This document shows positions 1 to 7,970 of a stretch of DNA of 48,097 nucleotides, one piece after another (position 1 is the first letter of the stretch; each line of letters starts with the position of its first letter). The notes below the pieces were generated by a model. The model had not been told where the DNA came from and did not search any database. It worked only from the letters and a program-made list of their open reading frames with translations. Both the position numbers and the translations under genes were made by a program. The DNA is from an uncultured Ulvibacter sp. (lineage in GTDB: Bacteria; Bacteroidota; Bacteroidia; Flavobacteriales; Flavobacteriaceae), in the NCBI GenBank assembly GCA_913063405.1, contig CAJXZB010000023.1, positions 1 to 48,097 of the forward strand. Reading direction: 5' to 3'.

Positions 1-25
1 CTACTGAACTTTAATTCCATCTGAT

Positions 26-50
26 AAAGTTACAGACAAGCTGTAACTTT
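26..50. repeat. Perfect 10-bp hairpin at window start
   Basis: Two perfectly complementary 10-base arms (26-35 and 41-50) flank a 5-base loop. No T-run follows on either strand, so it is not an obvious intrinsic terminator. A smaller 6-bp hairpin (68-73 with 76-81) lies just downstream. Both lie in or beside the HTH-gene remnant at 30-173. The role is unknown. Confidence 0.55.
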
Positions 51-173
51 GGCAAATTCATCCCAATCGCAGCAAGCTGCGGGGGATTCTGCCCTTTTGA
101 TAATCTTCGTTGGGTATAGGTAATGCGTAGGTTTAGGGTGTTTTAGGTTCAGAGGGCGTAATGGAGTGCTAAC
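30..173 (-). pseudogene. 5' remnant of HTH (XRE-like) gene, copy A
   Basis: Read on the minus strand from 173, the first 25 codons (99-173) begin VSTPLRPLNLK and end YPTKII. They match, codon phase for codon phase, the start of the HTH remnant at 2275-2604 (VSSPLPPLNLK...YPTKII); I count 17 of 25 residues identical. After that point the frame diverges and stops at 30-32. There is no start codon in view. It appears to be a broken paralogue in the same orientation as copy B, so the two form degenerate direct repeats about 2.4 kb apart. A short plus-strand reading frame over 166-354 has no recognisable features and is not called. Confidence 0.6.
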
Positions 174-382
174 GGTGCGAAATCTAGGTCCGAATTTTAC
201 CGCAGTAAGAAGCTCAACAGAGCTTTATAAACATACCTATGATGACGAACAAGTTAAGCACTATTCTGAATTACGGCTTTACCTCAATAAAAACACGTGT
301 TTATACGTATTTATTCACGGGAACAATAACCCTACCTTCCTCTCTGACAAGTGAAATAATATTTTAATTAAAAACTAGTAAA

Positions 383-769
383 ATGGAAAACAAGTCTAAT
401 GAAAGTCAAATGAAACGGATATATGCCGAGGAATGGCTAGGAAAAGTATGGTCTAAAAACGATACTTCCGTTGCAGAAAAAATTCTAGCTGATAATTTTA
501 AAGATCATCGCCCATTTCATCGTTTTAAGAATAACAAAGAAGGACATATTAATATGGCCAAAGATTGGTGTGATGCATTCTCAGATATAGAGATCACTAT
601 AGAGGATATGATCGTCTCTGGTGATAAACTGGCAGGAAGATACCGAGGGGAAGGAATGCAAAAATCTGGTAAAAGAGTTTCTTTTACGGAAATTGATATC
701 GTTCGTTTTGAAGGGGGGCAAATTGTTGAATGGTGGCATAACGAAGATCTTAATGAAATGATGGGATAA
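383..769 (+). CDS. SnoaL-like / ester-cyclase-type NTF2-fold protein
   Basis: 128 residues, the usual length of a single NTF2-like (SnoaL-like) domain. The pattern fits the family: an N-terminal helical part with a W-S-K-N-D-x-S-V-A-E-K-I-L-A-D-N-F-x-D-H block (about residues 23-42), a central stretch on damage/size (K-D-W-C-D-A-F-S-D-I), and a C-terminal strand set ending F-E-G-G-Q-I-V-E-W-W-H-N-E-D. Proteins of this fold include polyketide cyclases, isomerases and many of unknown substrate, so no reaction can be named. It is first in a same-strand set with the oxygenase (31 bases downstream) and the AdoMet decarboxylase. The context suggests a small-molecule pathway. ATG start; no clear Shine-Dalgarno site, as is normal in this phylum. 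Confidence 0.75.
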   Translation: MENKSNESQMKRIYAEEWLGKVWSKNDTSVAEKILADNFKDHRPFHRFKNNKEGHINMAKDWCDAFSDIEITIEDMIVSGDKLAGRYRGEGMQKSGKRVSFTEIDIVRFEGGQIVEWWHNEDLNEMMG

Positions 770-800
770 TTGTATTCTCAATAATTATAAGAAGTCTTTT

Positions 801-1619
801 ATGTTAACCAAATTTCAAAATTTGATTTCTGAGATAGAAAACACTGGTTTTTCAGAGGTTTGTTGTAGTGAAAAAAATGCGAAAAGCATTAAGTCTCTAC
901 AGGCTTTAACTAGTAATATTTTTAAGTTAAGGCCTAATATTCTAAAGAAAATGTTATCGGCTGAAATGTATGCAGGCTATAGAAAAATGGGAATAGAATA
1001 TTCTCAAAATCCAAATGACCCCGATTTAATGGAGTCAATTTCCTTGCCTTGTAATATATTGAAAAATAAGCCTATTGGGGAAATTTCAGAGTTTGAGATT
1101 GCCTTTCGTGATGTAGGAAATAAAATGTTTGAAATCGCAGAACAGCTCGTGTCTGTAATTAGTGAAAAATATTCTGACGACCATACAACTACGTTCTGTT
1201 GTCCTGAATCATCATTTTTTCAGATAAGCTATTATAAGCCATACTTACATAGCCGGGAGACCTTACAGGAACTTCATCAAGATGGAAATTTATTAACGTT
1301 TGTTATGGGAAATGGGCCAGGTCTTGAGATTCGCGATGATGCAGGAGGTTTTCACCCGATTAATTTTGAGTCCGATAGTATGTTTGTTATGCCTGGGGAA
1401 ATATTGTCTTTACTTACAGGAAACCAGGTTAAAACTCTTTTTCACAAGGTCAAGAACCATCAAAAACTCAAAGAGAGAATAGCCATAATGTGCTTTATAA
1501 ATCCTAGCACTGAAAAAACAATAAAGCCTTGGGTGAATAATACATATAACCAACATATTGACATAAGAGAACGAATCCAATTTCACTCAACCAAGTTTGG
1601 CCTAAAACCTATTGCCTAG
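801..1619 (+). CDS. 2-oxoglutarate/Fe(II)-dependent oxygenase, isopenicillin N synthase-like
   Basis: 272 residues. The double-stranded beta-helix iron-binding facial triad is visible: H159-x-D161 in ELHQDGN, and H215 in LFHKVKN. R226 in KERIAIMCF is placed where the family has the arginine that binds the 2-oxoglutarate carboxylate, and the segment between (T-F-V-M-G-N-G-P-G-L-E-I) is the usual 'G-L-Q/E-V/I' strand of isopenicillin-N-synthase-like enzymes. The family performs hydroxylations, desaturations and ring closures and includes ACC oxidase. The N-terminal ~130 residues show no family signature I can name. The next gene, AdoMet decarboxylase, follows directly, which makes a metabolite derived from S-adenosylmethionine a possible substrate (inference only). 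The fold assignment is good; the substrate is unknown. Confidence 0.75.
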   Translation: MLTKFQNLISEIENTGFSEVCCSEKNAKSIKSLQALTSNIFKLRPNILKKMLSAEMYAGYRKMGIEYSQNPNDPDLMESISLPCNILKNKPIGEISEFEIAFRDVGNKMFEIAEQLVSVISEKYSDDHTTTFCCPESSFFQISYYKPYLHSRETLQELHQDGNLLTFVMGNGPGLEIRDDAGGFHPINFESDSMFVMPGEILSLLTGNQVKTLFHKVKNHQKLKERIAIMCFINPSTEKTIKPWVNNTYNQHIDIRERIQFHSTKFGLKPIA

Positions 1620-1632
1620 TAATATTAAACCA

Positions 1633-1980
1633 ATGAAGGGTATCTTCAATTATTTAATAAATATTTCTCTCAAAGATGTAGATCTCGTTGACGATGCGCA
1701 AGTTCTAGAAAACTATATCATTGAAATAGCGAGGGAATTAAATTTTTCTGTACTTGGAAAACTGTCTCATAAGTTTACTCCTATAGGTGTTACATCGATT
1801 TTATTATTAAAAGAATCTCATATTAGCATCCATACCTGGCCTGAATACGGTCTGGGGTGTATAGATGTTTTGACTTGTTCAGGCAAATTGGAAATACCTC
1901 GATTAGAATATGCAGTTTTTAACGAAAATTTGAAAATAGAAGTAGAAAAGATCACCGAGATTGAAAGGAATAAAGGGTGA
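1633..1980 (+). CDS. speD: S-adenosylmethionine decarboxylase proenzyme, prokaryotic (SpeD/SpeH) class
   Basis: Decarboxylates S-adenosylmethionine to give the aminopropyl donor for spermidine-type polyamines. The hallmark block K-E-S-H-I-S-I-H-T-W-P-E-Y is present. Numbered from the ATG at 1633, the cleavage/pyruvoyl serine is S62 (after E61), with H67 and C82 (in VLTCSG); this spacing matches the known bacterial/archaeal small class (S63/H68/C83 in Thermotoga). The length of 115 residues is normal. A TTG seven codons upstream would overlap the oxygenase stop, but the ATG is preferred because it fits the family's start. No spermidine synthase or other polyamine gene is nearby, so the enzyme may serve the adjacent oxygenase rather than, or as well as, polyamine synthesis. 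Confidence 0.88.
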   Translation: MKGIFNYLINISLKDVDLVDDAQVLENYIIEIARELNFSVLGKLSHKFTPIGVTSILLLKESHISIHTWPEYGLGCIDVLTCSGKLEIPRLEYAVFNENLKIEVEKITEIERNKG

Positions 1981-2274
1981 GCAATAAATGTATATAATTT
2001 ATTTTGCAATTCAGGATAACTCAAAAATTTAGCTACTTTTAATCCTTTGTAACTTCCGAAAAGCTTGGAGGTGCAAGGCTTCGCTCCAACAGCCGACGAA
2101 AAGCCAACACGGCTTCGCTGCCAAAGCAAAACAAATCAATAAATGAATTGATCTTCCTACAATAACTATCCTAGTCCTCAGGGATAGTGAAATTTAAACC
2201 AGACATATAAATTCTAATCTTTACCAAGGATTCTGGTTTACAACACTTACCCTTCTCAAACCCTACCTTGCAAG
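1981..2274. other. Gene-free stretch with inverted repeats
   Basis: No convincing gene. 2041-2135 is locally richer in G+C than its surroundings and has repeated 'GGCTTCG' motifs, suggesting a dispersed intergenic repeat. Two inverted repeats follow: 2165-2171 with 2182-2188 (7 bp), and 2195-2203 with 2232-2240 (9 bp, 28-base loop). Either could end transcription of the upstream cassette, but neither has a good T-run. Confidence 0.4.
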
Positions 2275-2604
2275 TTATATTCGACAGCGCCAAGCAGTTT
2301 TTATTCGATATCCATACATTGCGCCTCTAAGGCTTGTTTCATCGATATTCAACGTATTAGAAATGTACCCTAAAAACATAAAAGGTTTGTGAAATATATA
2401 GATGGTATTATCTCTCTTACCAACCTCCAATTCGTTGAGAAATCCTCGGTATGTCCCTACAAAGTCATCTACCCCCCATTGGGTCATACCTCTGTTTAAT
2501 CGTTCTGTTCGTACCTCGTCTCCAACGGTGATTATCTTTGTGGGATATTGAAAACAACTGGGTTTAAGGTCTTTTAGATTTAGAGGGGGTAATGGGCTAC
2601 TAAC
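2275..2604 (-). pseudogene. Decayed HTH (XRE-like) regulator gene, copy B
   Basis: Open frame of 109 codons with no ATG, GTG or TTG at its 5' end; it opens straight after the response-regulator stop. After a proline-rich start (P-L-P-P-L-N-L-K) comes a segment T-V-G-D-E-V-R-T-E-R-L-N-R-G-M-T-Q (about residues 31-47). It resembles the 'TIGDHIRKRRLELGLTQ' opening of a Bacteroidota family of helix-turn-helix proteins, followed by a decayed recognition region and the typical 'F-L-G-Y' link. A second HTH unit (L-R-G-A-M-Y-G-Y-R) begins and is cut off by a stop. It shares its first 25 codons with copy A at 99-173. Probably non-functional. Confidence 0.6.
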
Positions 2605-2606
2605 TA

Positions 2607-3278
2607 TTATTCAATAATAATGGGAGGTACTAAATCGCTATTAATTGCAAAAATCACCAAACCAGCAATGTTTCTAACACCTGTTTTTTCTAAAAGGTTT
2701 TTACGGTGAACCTCTACAGTCCTTGGACTAATAAATAGTTTCTCCCCTATTTCATGGGTTGTATACTGTTTACATATCAATTCTAAAACTTCTCGTTCTC
2801 TAGGCGTTAAGAAACTGTCATCAAAAACAGATTTATCCGCGGTATTCTTCTTTGAAGCACCCGCCTGATTTATAATTTTCATAACCTGATTGTCATAATA
2901 AAATCCTTTATAAAAGACTTGCTTTATAGTATGCAATACTTTATCGGGCGATGAATTTTTTACGAGATAAGCACTCGCTCCAACATCGATCATATTTCTA
3001 ATAAACGACTTCGTGTTATAAGTTGTAAGGGCGACAATTCCAACTTCTGGGTATGCCTTATTTACAATTTTGGTAGCCTCTACCCCATTGAGTTCTGGCA
3101 TCTTAATATCCATAATAACTATATCCGGCAAAGCGTCACAACCTGCCAAAAAATCTAAAAGCTCCTTACCGTTCGCAGCTTCAAACATAATATTAATATC
3201 CTTGTCACTATAAAGAATATGTACCATTCCAACACGAAACAACTCTTCATCATCCGCTATAACCACATTTATAATCAC
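2607..3278 (-). CDS. Response regulator, NarL/LuxR type
   Basis: 223 residues with two domains. The receiver domain (about 1-120) has the acidic pocket D9-D10, phosphoacceptor D57 in IVIMDIKMPE, T85 in ALTTYN and K107 in YLVKNSS. The C-terminal LuxR-type helix-turn-helix (about 157-215) reads L-T-P-R-E-R-E-V-L-E-L-I, then R-T-V-E-V-H-R-K-N-L-L. Its start codon directly abuts the histidine-kinase stop codon (no intergenic base), indicating translational coupling and a dedicated pair. It is the last gene of a four-gene minus-strand unit. The regulon is not evident; autoregulation is common for such cassettes but no operator is seen. Confidence 0.93.
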   Translation of the reverse strand: MIINVVIADDEELFRVGMVHILYSDKDINIMFEAANGKELLDFLAGCDALPDIVIMDIKMPELNGVEATKIVNKAYPEVGIVALTTYNTKSFIRNMIDVGASAYLVKNSSPDKVLHTIKQVFYKGFYYDNQVMKIINQAGASKKNTADKSVFDDSFLTPREREVLELICKQYTTHEIGEKLFISPRTVEVHRKNLLEKTGVRNIAGLVIFAINSDLVPPIIIE

Positions 3279-4094
3279 CTATACGTATTTATTGATTACT
3301 TTATTAATAGTTGCAAGAACTGATATCCCATTGCCAGTACTACTTTCTACGGAAAAATCCGCGTTTAAAATAGACGCTCTATTCTCCATCCCACTTAAAC
3401 CAATTCCTTTAGCTTTCCTCGCTTCGGAAACATCAAAACCCTTTCCATTGTCCGAATAACGTAAAGATACTATGTTTTCTTTATTATCTAAAAATAGTTC
3501 AATTTTTGTTGCTTCAGAATATTTCATAGAATTACTGAATAATTCCTGTGCTATTCGAAATAAGTGTAACTCTTCATCTGTAGTAAGTTGCCCTTTTGCC
3601 AACTGCAATTGATAGGCAACCTCAAAGACTCCTGATTCTCCCGTCTCCTCACATAATTCTTCCAGTGCCGCTTCCAAACCAAACTTTTGCAAAGTTGGTG
3701 GTAATAGATCATGGGCAATTTTACGGGAACTCTCTAAAACGGTTGTCGTGACTTTGAGAATACTACTTCCAAACTTATTGGCGTCCTCAGTAGAAATATC
3801 ACTTTCGGTTAAAAAGTTTGCATTTAAAGAAACAATATTGAGTTTGGAACTAATAGCATCGTGCATATCCTGAGCAATTCGTTTACGCTCCGCCTCTTGG
3901 GTAATTAATGTAGATTGAATCACCTCTTTTTGATGTTCAATGATCATGTTGGCTTTTTCTAATTCGGTTTTTACGATTTTCTTTCTGGAAAAATAAAAGA
4001 ATAAGATTATAGCAATCGCCATCAGCATCAAAAGACCTATTGCTATGACAATTATATTTATAATCTGGGTTTCTTCTGAAAGGATAGTTTCCAC
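3279..4094 (-). CDS. Sensor histidine kinase, HisKA_3/NarX-DegS type
   Basis: 271 residues. One transmembrane helix (about 12-36) is followed by a coiled-coil-like linker (37-65), the dimerisation/phosphoacceptor block E-R-K-R-I-A-Q-D-M-H-D with H78, then a HATPase domain with N-box (Q-E-L-F-S-N-S-M-K-Y), G1 (D-N-G-K-G-F) and G2 (G-I-G-L-S-G-M-E-N-R) motifs. There is no periplasmic or PAS/GAF sensing domain: only about 11 residues precede the membrane helix. Signal input probably comes through the 7-TM protein encoded 25 bases upstream or through the helix itself (inference). It phosphorylates the adjoining LuxR-type regulator. Confidence 0.92.
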   Translation of the reverse strand: METILSEETQIINIIVIAIGLLMLMAIAIILFFYFSRKKIVKTELEKANMIIEHQKEVIQSTLITQEAERKRIAQDMHDAISSKLNIVSLNANFLTESDISTEDANKFGSSILKVTTTVLESSRKIAHDLLPPTLQKFGLEAALEELCEETGESGVFEVAYQLQLAKGQLTTDEELHLFRIAQELFSNSMKYSEATKIELFLDNKENIVSLRYSDNGKGFDVSEARKAKGIGLSGMENRASILNADFSVESSTGNGISVLATINKVINKYV

Positions 4095-4119
4095 AAAACG
4101 AAGATACTAATTTGAAATA

Positions 4120-4761
4120 CTAGTTTCTAGAAACTCTTATGCGATAATTACGGTACCATTCTATAAAAACAAGAATTTGAAAAATAATCGACAACATACG
4201 ATTTACATTTACCAAGACTAATCTAGTTTCTTTAGAAATGTTAAGATCCAAAACGAGGTTTCCCGAGGCAAAAATTAAAGTACTGGACAAAAGATAAATT
4301 AAAATTCCAATATTGACTATTACAAATTCACCTTTATTGGTTAGTGATTTATATAGATAGATGATAGAATATACAACCAAAATGATCTGAGTAAAAGACA
4401 TTCCGATAGGATTATATCTAAAGAAAATACTAGGATCATTTATAAATTGTATTGAAATAAGTAGAAGAACTATTAGCAATAGATAGACTATTATTTTTTT
4501 GCTTAATAGCTTTAAATAAAAAATGGAAAGAATAATGAATTGAGAAATATAGAATATATGAGAGAAATATAAATTCGTTTTGTTTAATCCTCCTCTTCCA
4601 ACATAATGAGAACTAATCTGTACGAGTGCCATTGCAATAAGATAAATAGTAAAAACCTTATAAATTTTATCATTTCTTATAAAACTTATAAGGTAAATTA
4701 TTGCTACTATTGGAGAGATATAAATCGCCAAATCGCCTAAAAAACTTGTAAATTCCTTCAC
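4120..4761 (-). CDS. Seven-helix integral membrane protein of unknown function
   Basis: 213 residues, strongly hydrophobic. Seven membrane segments can be drawn: about 7-28, 35-55, 63-86, 89-108, 115-140, 147-173 and 182-206. There is no catalytic motif, no signal peptide and no soluble domain. It sits between a small soluble protein (2 bases upstream) and a sensor kinase that lacks a sensing domain (25 bases downstream), so a receptor-like or signal-relay role is reasonable. That is inference from position only; the family is not one I can name. Confidence 0.75.
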   Translation of the reverse strand: MKEFTSFLGDLAIYISPIVAIIYLISFIRNDKIYKVFTIYLIAMALVQISSHYVGRGGLNKTNLYFSHIFYISQFIILSIFYLKLLSKKIIVYLLLIVLLLISIQFINDPSIFFRYNPIGMSFTQIILVVYSIIYLYKSLTNKGEFVIVNIGILIYLLSSTLIFASGNLVLDLNISKETRLVLVNVNRMLSIIFQILVFIEWYRNYRIRVSRN

Positions 4762-4763
4762 CT

Positions 4764-5183
4764 CTAATTTAATAGACTTTTATCATCACAAGCTGGAGGA
4801 CACGGGTCTGTAAAATCCCAAATACTACCCCCACCATTAGTATCATCCAATGCTGAACCCTTTGAATCTTCATTAGGAAGGATATCTCTGTAAATGATAG
4901 TTCCATCATCTTGAGGGTCTGGACGCGTACCAACCATAATTAATTTTTCAGTAAACTCAGTAGGGTCTGTATCACTCACTTCTACTCCTAAATAAACTCG
5001 TACATATACATTCCTATCTTTAAGTTGTTTTCGTATTTCCATAAGAGCTTCCTCCAAATCTACTGCAGGAACCAAAAATCCATTACATTGGTTATACTTG
5101 TTGTAATCGCTTTCATCTTGCCTCCACTCCTGAGTCCAAGCCTTAGCTTTGTCTAACGAAATTGTATTTTGTTCTTTACTCAT
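4764..5183 (-). CDS. Small soluble protein of unknown function with CPPxC tail
   Basis: 139 residues, acidic, with no signal peptide or membrane helix. The start I-S-L-D-K-A-K-A-W-T-Q-E-W-R and the ending (S-I-W-D-F-T-D-P-C-P-P-A-C-D-D) look like a family repeatedly seen in flavobacteria, but I know of no assigned function. The middle (about 35-95) alternates strands and helices (G-F-L-V-P-A-V-D-L-E-E-A-L; V-Y-V-R-V-Y-L-G-V-E-V). The two cysteines in the C-P-P-A-C tail could bind metal or form a disulfide. It is the first gene of the signalling unit, 2 bases from the 7-TM gene, so it may be a ligand, a modulator or an adaptor of the system. Confidence 0.7.
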   Translation of the reverse strand: MSKEQNTISLDKAKAWTQEWRQDESDYNKYNQCNGFLVPAVDLEEALMEIRKQLKDRNVYVRVYLGVEVSDTDPTEFTEKLIMVGTRPDPQDDGTIIYRDILPNEDSKGSALDDTNGGGSIWDFTDPCPPACDDKSLLN

Positions 5184-5273
5184 ATTTAAAATTTAAATTG
5201 GTTATGACATAAAAGTAAAAAAACTACCGTTGTGATTCGCATTATTTAGTTACCAATTTTAAAAATAGGTGCA

Positions 5274-5303
5274 TAAAAAAAGCCTCCGTTTTTAACGGAG
5301 GCT
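5274..5303 (-). terminator. Intrinsic terminator of the S8 protease gene
   Basis: A perfect 10-bp stem (5281-5290 with 5294-5303) with a 3-base loop is followed, on the minus strand, by a run of seven T (5274-5280). It lies 22 bases past the stop of the subtilisin-like protease gene. Confidence 0.9.
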
Positions 5304-5325
5304 AATCACTCTTTTTATTTTAATG

Positions 5326-7788
5326 CTATTGCTTTAAAATTTGCAATACACTTGAGCTATTCTCTGAAGTGACTCTTACAAAGTAACTTCCGGTACTCAA
5401 AGTAGAAATATCCACTTGTGTTTTATTTGATGTAGAAGTTTTAGACAAAATTGTCTGACCTAAAATATTCATTATCTCTATTGAAGAAATAGTTGATTTG
5501 GCTTCAACATTTAGAACGTTATTCGCAGGATTTGGATAAGCTATCAAACCTTCTATAATTTGATCTTCAGTCCCAAGAATACCTTCCACTGTAAAGCTAT
5601 ATACCTCAGAAAAAACACCTTCAGTACAAGGAGAACTTGGTTTTACTCTCCACCAATACTCAGCTCCTTCGGTTACTCCTAAAATTTGAACCGTTGGGAA
5701 TGCCACATTTTCAGTAAACTGAACAGAAGAGAAATCTTCAAATCTACTTAGTTCAAACTCATAGTTCGTAACAATAGAACCACCGTCCTCCCAAACAAAT
5801 TGAATAACCACTGGTAAATCAACCGCCTCGTCCGCTGGATATGTTAACCCTATTATAGGAACAGTAGTTTCCAAAATTCTTAAAACTACATATGTGTTAA
5901 CTGTTTCTGTAGATCCGGTTGCTGTAACTTTCATTGTGTAATCTCCAACAGCCAAAGCTCCAATACCATCAACTGTAAGCACAACAGTACCTTCAGCACT
6001 TAATGAAGTAGGTGCAATTGCTCCTGTTGTACCAGAAGGTAAGTCAGACACTGTAAAATTCACTGTATCCGAAAAGCCATCACTAAATGCAAGATCAATG
6101 TCAAACGTTACACTACCATCGGCCGCACAAACTCCGTTAATTCCATTGTGACTTGACACGTAGAATTCCTCTCTATCAATTCCTGTAACAATAACAGAGA
6201 AAGCTTGACCTCCATCTGCTAATGTACCTCCTTTATGAGAAACTTGGATAATGTACTCTCCTGAAGCTCCTGTTATTTCAACCTTTTCAATATTATCCAC
6301 CAGATTGTCTCCTGTTGTTGCCGCCGCAGAAAAATTGGACGGATCCAATTTCCAAGGTAAAAAAGTTGCACCACCATCTTGAGATACTCGAATATCCAAG
6401 TCGTTTACCAACGAAGGTGTTGGATCATCTTCCACTCCAGTAGGAAGTGTAGTTCCTGGCAAATCAGTCCATGTAACTGAAGCCATTAAGGTATTTACAC
6501 CATCAGATTGAACTGAAAAAGTATATGCCTCTCCAGATGATATTTCTTCTTCAATAACAATCGATGAAGTTCCATTATTAGAAATAACTTCAGCAGCTCT
6601 TTCAATGTTTAATAATCCCCATCCAAATCTATAATCTGGACCTGGATCTGCACCAGCTTCGTCTGCAGTATGCAATATTAATCCTCTAAGCGTAGCACTA
6701 CGCATAAACTCACCATTGACATCATTATAATGTTGTTGTAAAAGAATCAAACTTCCCGAAGTATTAGGAGCAGACATCGAAGTTCCGCTAAAGTTTGCGT
6801 AAGAAGTCGTTCCAATAGAAGAAAACATATTAACGCCTTTTGCAGCAACATCTGGTTTAATTCTACCATCATCTGTTGGTCCCCAGCTACTAAAGCTAGA
6901 CATTGTTACACTACCTGGTCCTGTATAGTTCAAAACTTCAAAAACAGCAGCACTTGTAATCGCATTTTTGTTAATACCAGCATCCGTAAGGTAGTCATAT
7001 CCACCATCTCCAGAATTTGCGCCTGATTGACGATCGTTTCCTGCAGAATAAACTGGTAAGTAATAAGGTGCGTTGTAACAAATATTATCTACCCCTCTTG
7101 CAGATCCAGCGTAAAACCCAAGTTGCCATAAATCCAAATTAGTAATAAGTTGACCATAAGAGTGATTTGACACTAGTAATCCGTTAGCTGCAGCAACGGT
7201 CATCTCGCCAAAAGAACTAGCCGCAGTATATGAATGACCTAATGCTTCTGGTGCCATCCCTTTTGTAGCACCTCCATTTGGTGCTGCAGCGCCAATCATA
7301 GTACCAGAAACGTGTGTGGCGTGATCACTAATACCTAAAGGCGAATCCATTTGGGTTACTCTATTCTCCAAAAGTGGGTGTGTAAGTCTCGCATCACCTA
7401 CTTCCCATATACCAACAATCATGTTCTCTCCATTAAGGTTTAAACCGGCACCTCCACCAGTATGTACTTTGTTGGTACGTGTGGTAATGGCTCCTTCTCT
7501 ATTATGAGTTACTAAATACTTCGGCTTTCCGGTTTCATAGACTCCAACTAATAATGCCAAACCGCCATTTGGCAATTCAATCAACTCTTCCCAGCCATTT
7601 TCGGCAGCTAAATCCATCGCTTTTTGCTTATCTGCCGCAGCTTGGGCAAAATAATCAGATTCGATTTGTGCTAATTTGTCTAAATCGTAGTTACTTGTAA
7701 TTTGTTGTCTTTCTGCAAGTGTCTGCGCGAACATCATACTTGACGTAAGAAACAAAGAGAACAAGAACAATTGTGTACTTTTTTTCAT
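5326..7788 (-). CDS. Secreted subtilisin-like (S8) serine protease with T9SS sorting domain
   Basis: 820 residues. Signal peptide (1-21, cleavage after F-A-Q). The catalytic triad is complete: D132 in GIWEVGDARL, H156 in SDHATHVSGT and S337 in FSGTSMSAP; N251 in SAGND supplies the oxyanion hole. The peptidase domain spans about 115-400, followed by a jelly-roll-like segment (about 405-540), Ig-like and fibronectin-like segments (about 545-735), and a C-terminal type IX sorting domain (about 750-820, starting A-Y-P-N-P and ending with a K-Q after strands N-I-L-G-Q and S-T-G-S-Y-F-V-R-V). It is expected to cross the outer membrane by T9SS and be released or anchored outside the cell. Monocistronic, with its own terminator. 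The substrate is unknown; nutrient proteolysis is likely. Confidence 0.93.
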   Translation of the reverse strand: MKKSTQLFLFSLFLTSSMMFAQTLAERQQITSNYDLDKLAQIESDYFAQAAADKQKAMDLAAENGWEELIELPNGGLALLVGVYETGKPKYLVTHNREGAITTRTNKVHTGGGAGLNLNGENMIVGIWEVGDARLTHPLLENRVTQMDSPLGISDHATHVSGTMIGAAAPNGGATKGMAPEALGHSYTAASSFGEMTVAAANGLLVSNHSYGQLITNLDLWQLGFYAGSARGVDNICYNAPYYLPVYSAGNDRQSGANSGDGGYDYLTDAGINKNAITSAAVFEVLNYTGPGSVTMSSFSSWGPTDDGRIKPDVAAKGVNMFSSIGTTSYANFSGTSMSAPNTSGSLILLQQHYNDVNGEFMRSATLRGLILHTADEAGADPGPDYRFGWGLLNIERAAEVISNNGTSSIVIEEEISSGEAYTFSVQSDGVNTLMASVTWTDLPGTTLPTGVEDDPTPSLVNDLDIRVSQDGGATFLPWKLDPSNFSAAATTGDNLVDNIEKVEITGASGEYIIQVSHKGGTLADGGQAFSVIVTGIDREEFYVSSHNGINGVCAADGSVTFDIDLAFSDGFSDTVNFTVSDLPSGTTGAIAPTSLSAEGTVVLTVDGIGALAVGDYTMKVTATGSTETVNTYVVLRILETTVPIIGLTYPADEAVDLPVVIQFVWEDGGSIVTNYEFELSRFEDFSSVQFTENVAFPTVQILGVTEGAEYWWRVKPSSPCTEGVFSEVYSFTVEGILGTEDQIIEGLIAYPNPANNVLNVEAKSTISSIEIMNILGQTILSKTSTSNKTQVDISTLSTGSYFVRVTSENSSSVLQILKQ

Positions 7789-7970
7789 TGTAAATTTTTT
7801 AAGTTTTTTTTAAAGTAAGGGTCCTAAAGTATTAAATAAATAGGTGAGTTCCTCCTTTTCAATAGAAAAAATTGAACACATCACATCTTACCAAAATTAA
7901 GACCATAGAAAATTCGCCAAATTCAGGGTCAAATCAAAATAATCAACCGCGTTTTGGGGAGTATTCTTAC

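Noticed and set aside
166..354. Plus-strand 62-codon frame from a GTG
   Set aside because: It starts inside the HTH-gene repeat, has no family features and is not supported by context; the minus-strand repeat explains the first part.
1818..2129. Minus-strand 103-codon frame
   Set aside because: It overlaps the 3' half of the clearly real AdoMet decarboxylase gene antisense; its other half is the repeat-like 2041-2135 stretch.
2275..2487. Reading 2275-2487 as a transposase fragment because of the IDETSL string
   Set aside because: Extending the frame upstream to 2604 gives a better match to tandem HTH proteins (TVGDEVRTERLNRGMTQ, then FLGY), so a transposase is not needed.
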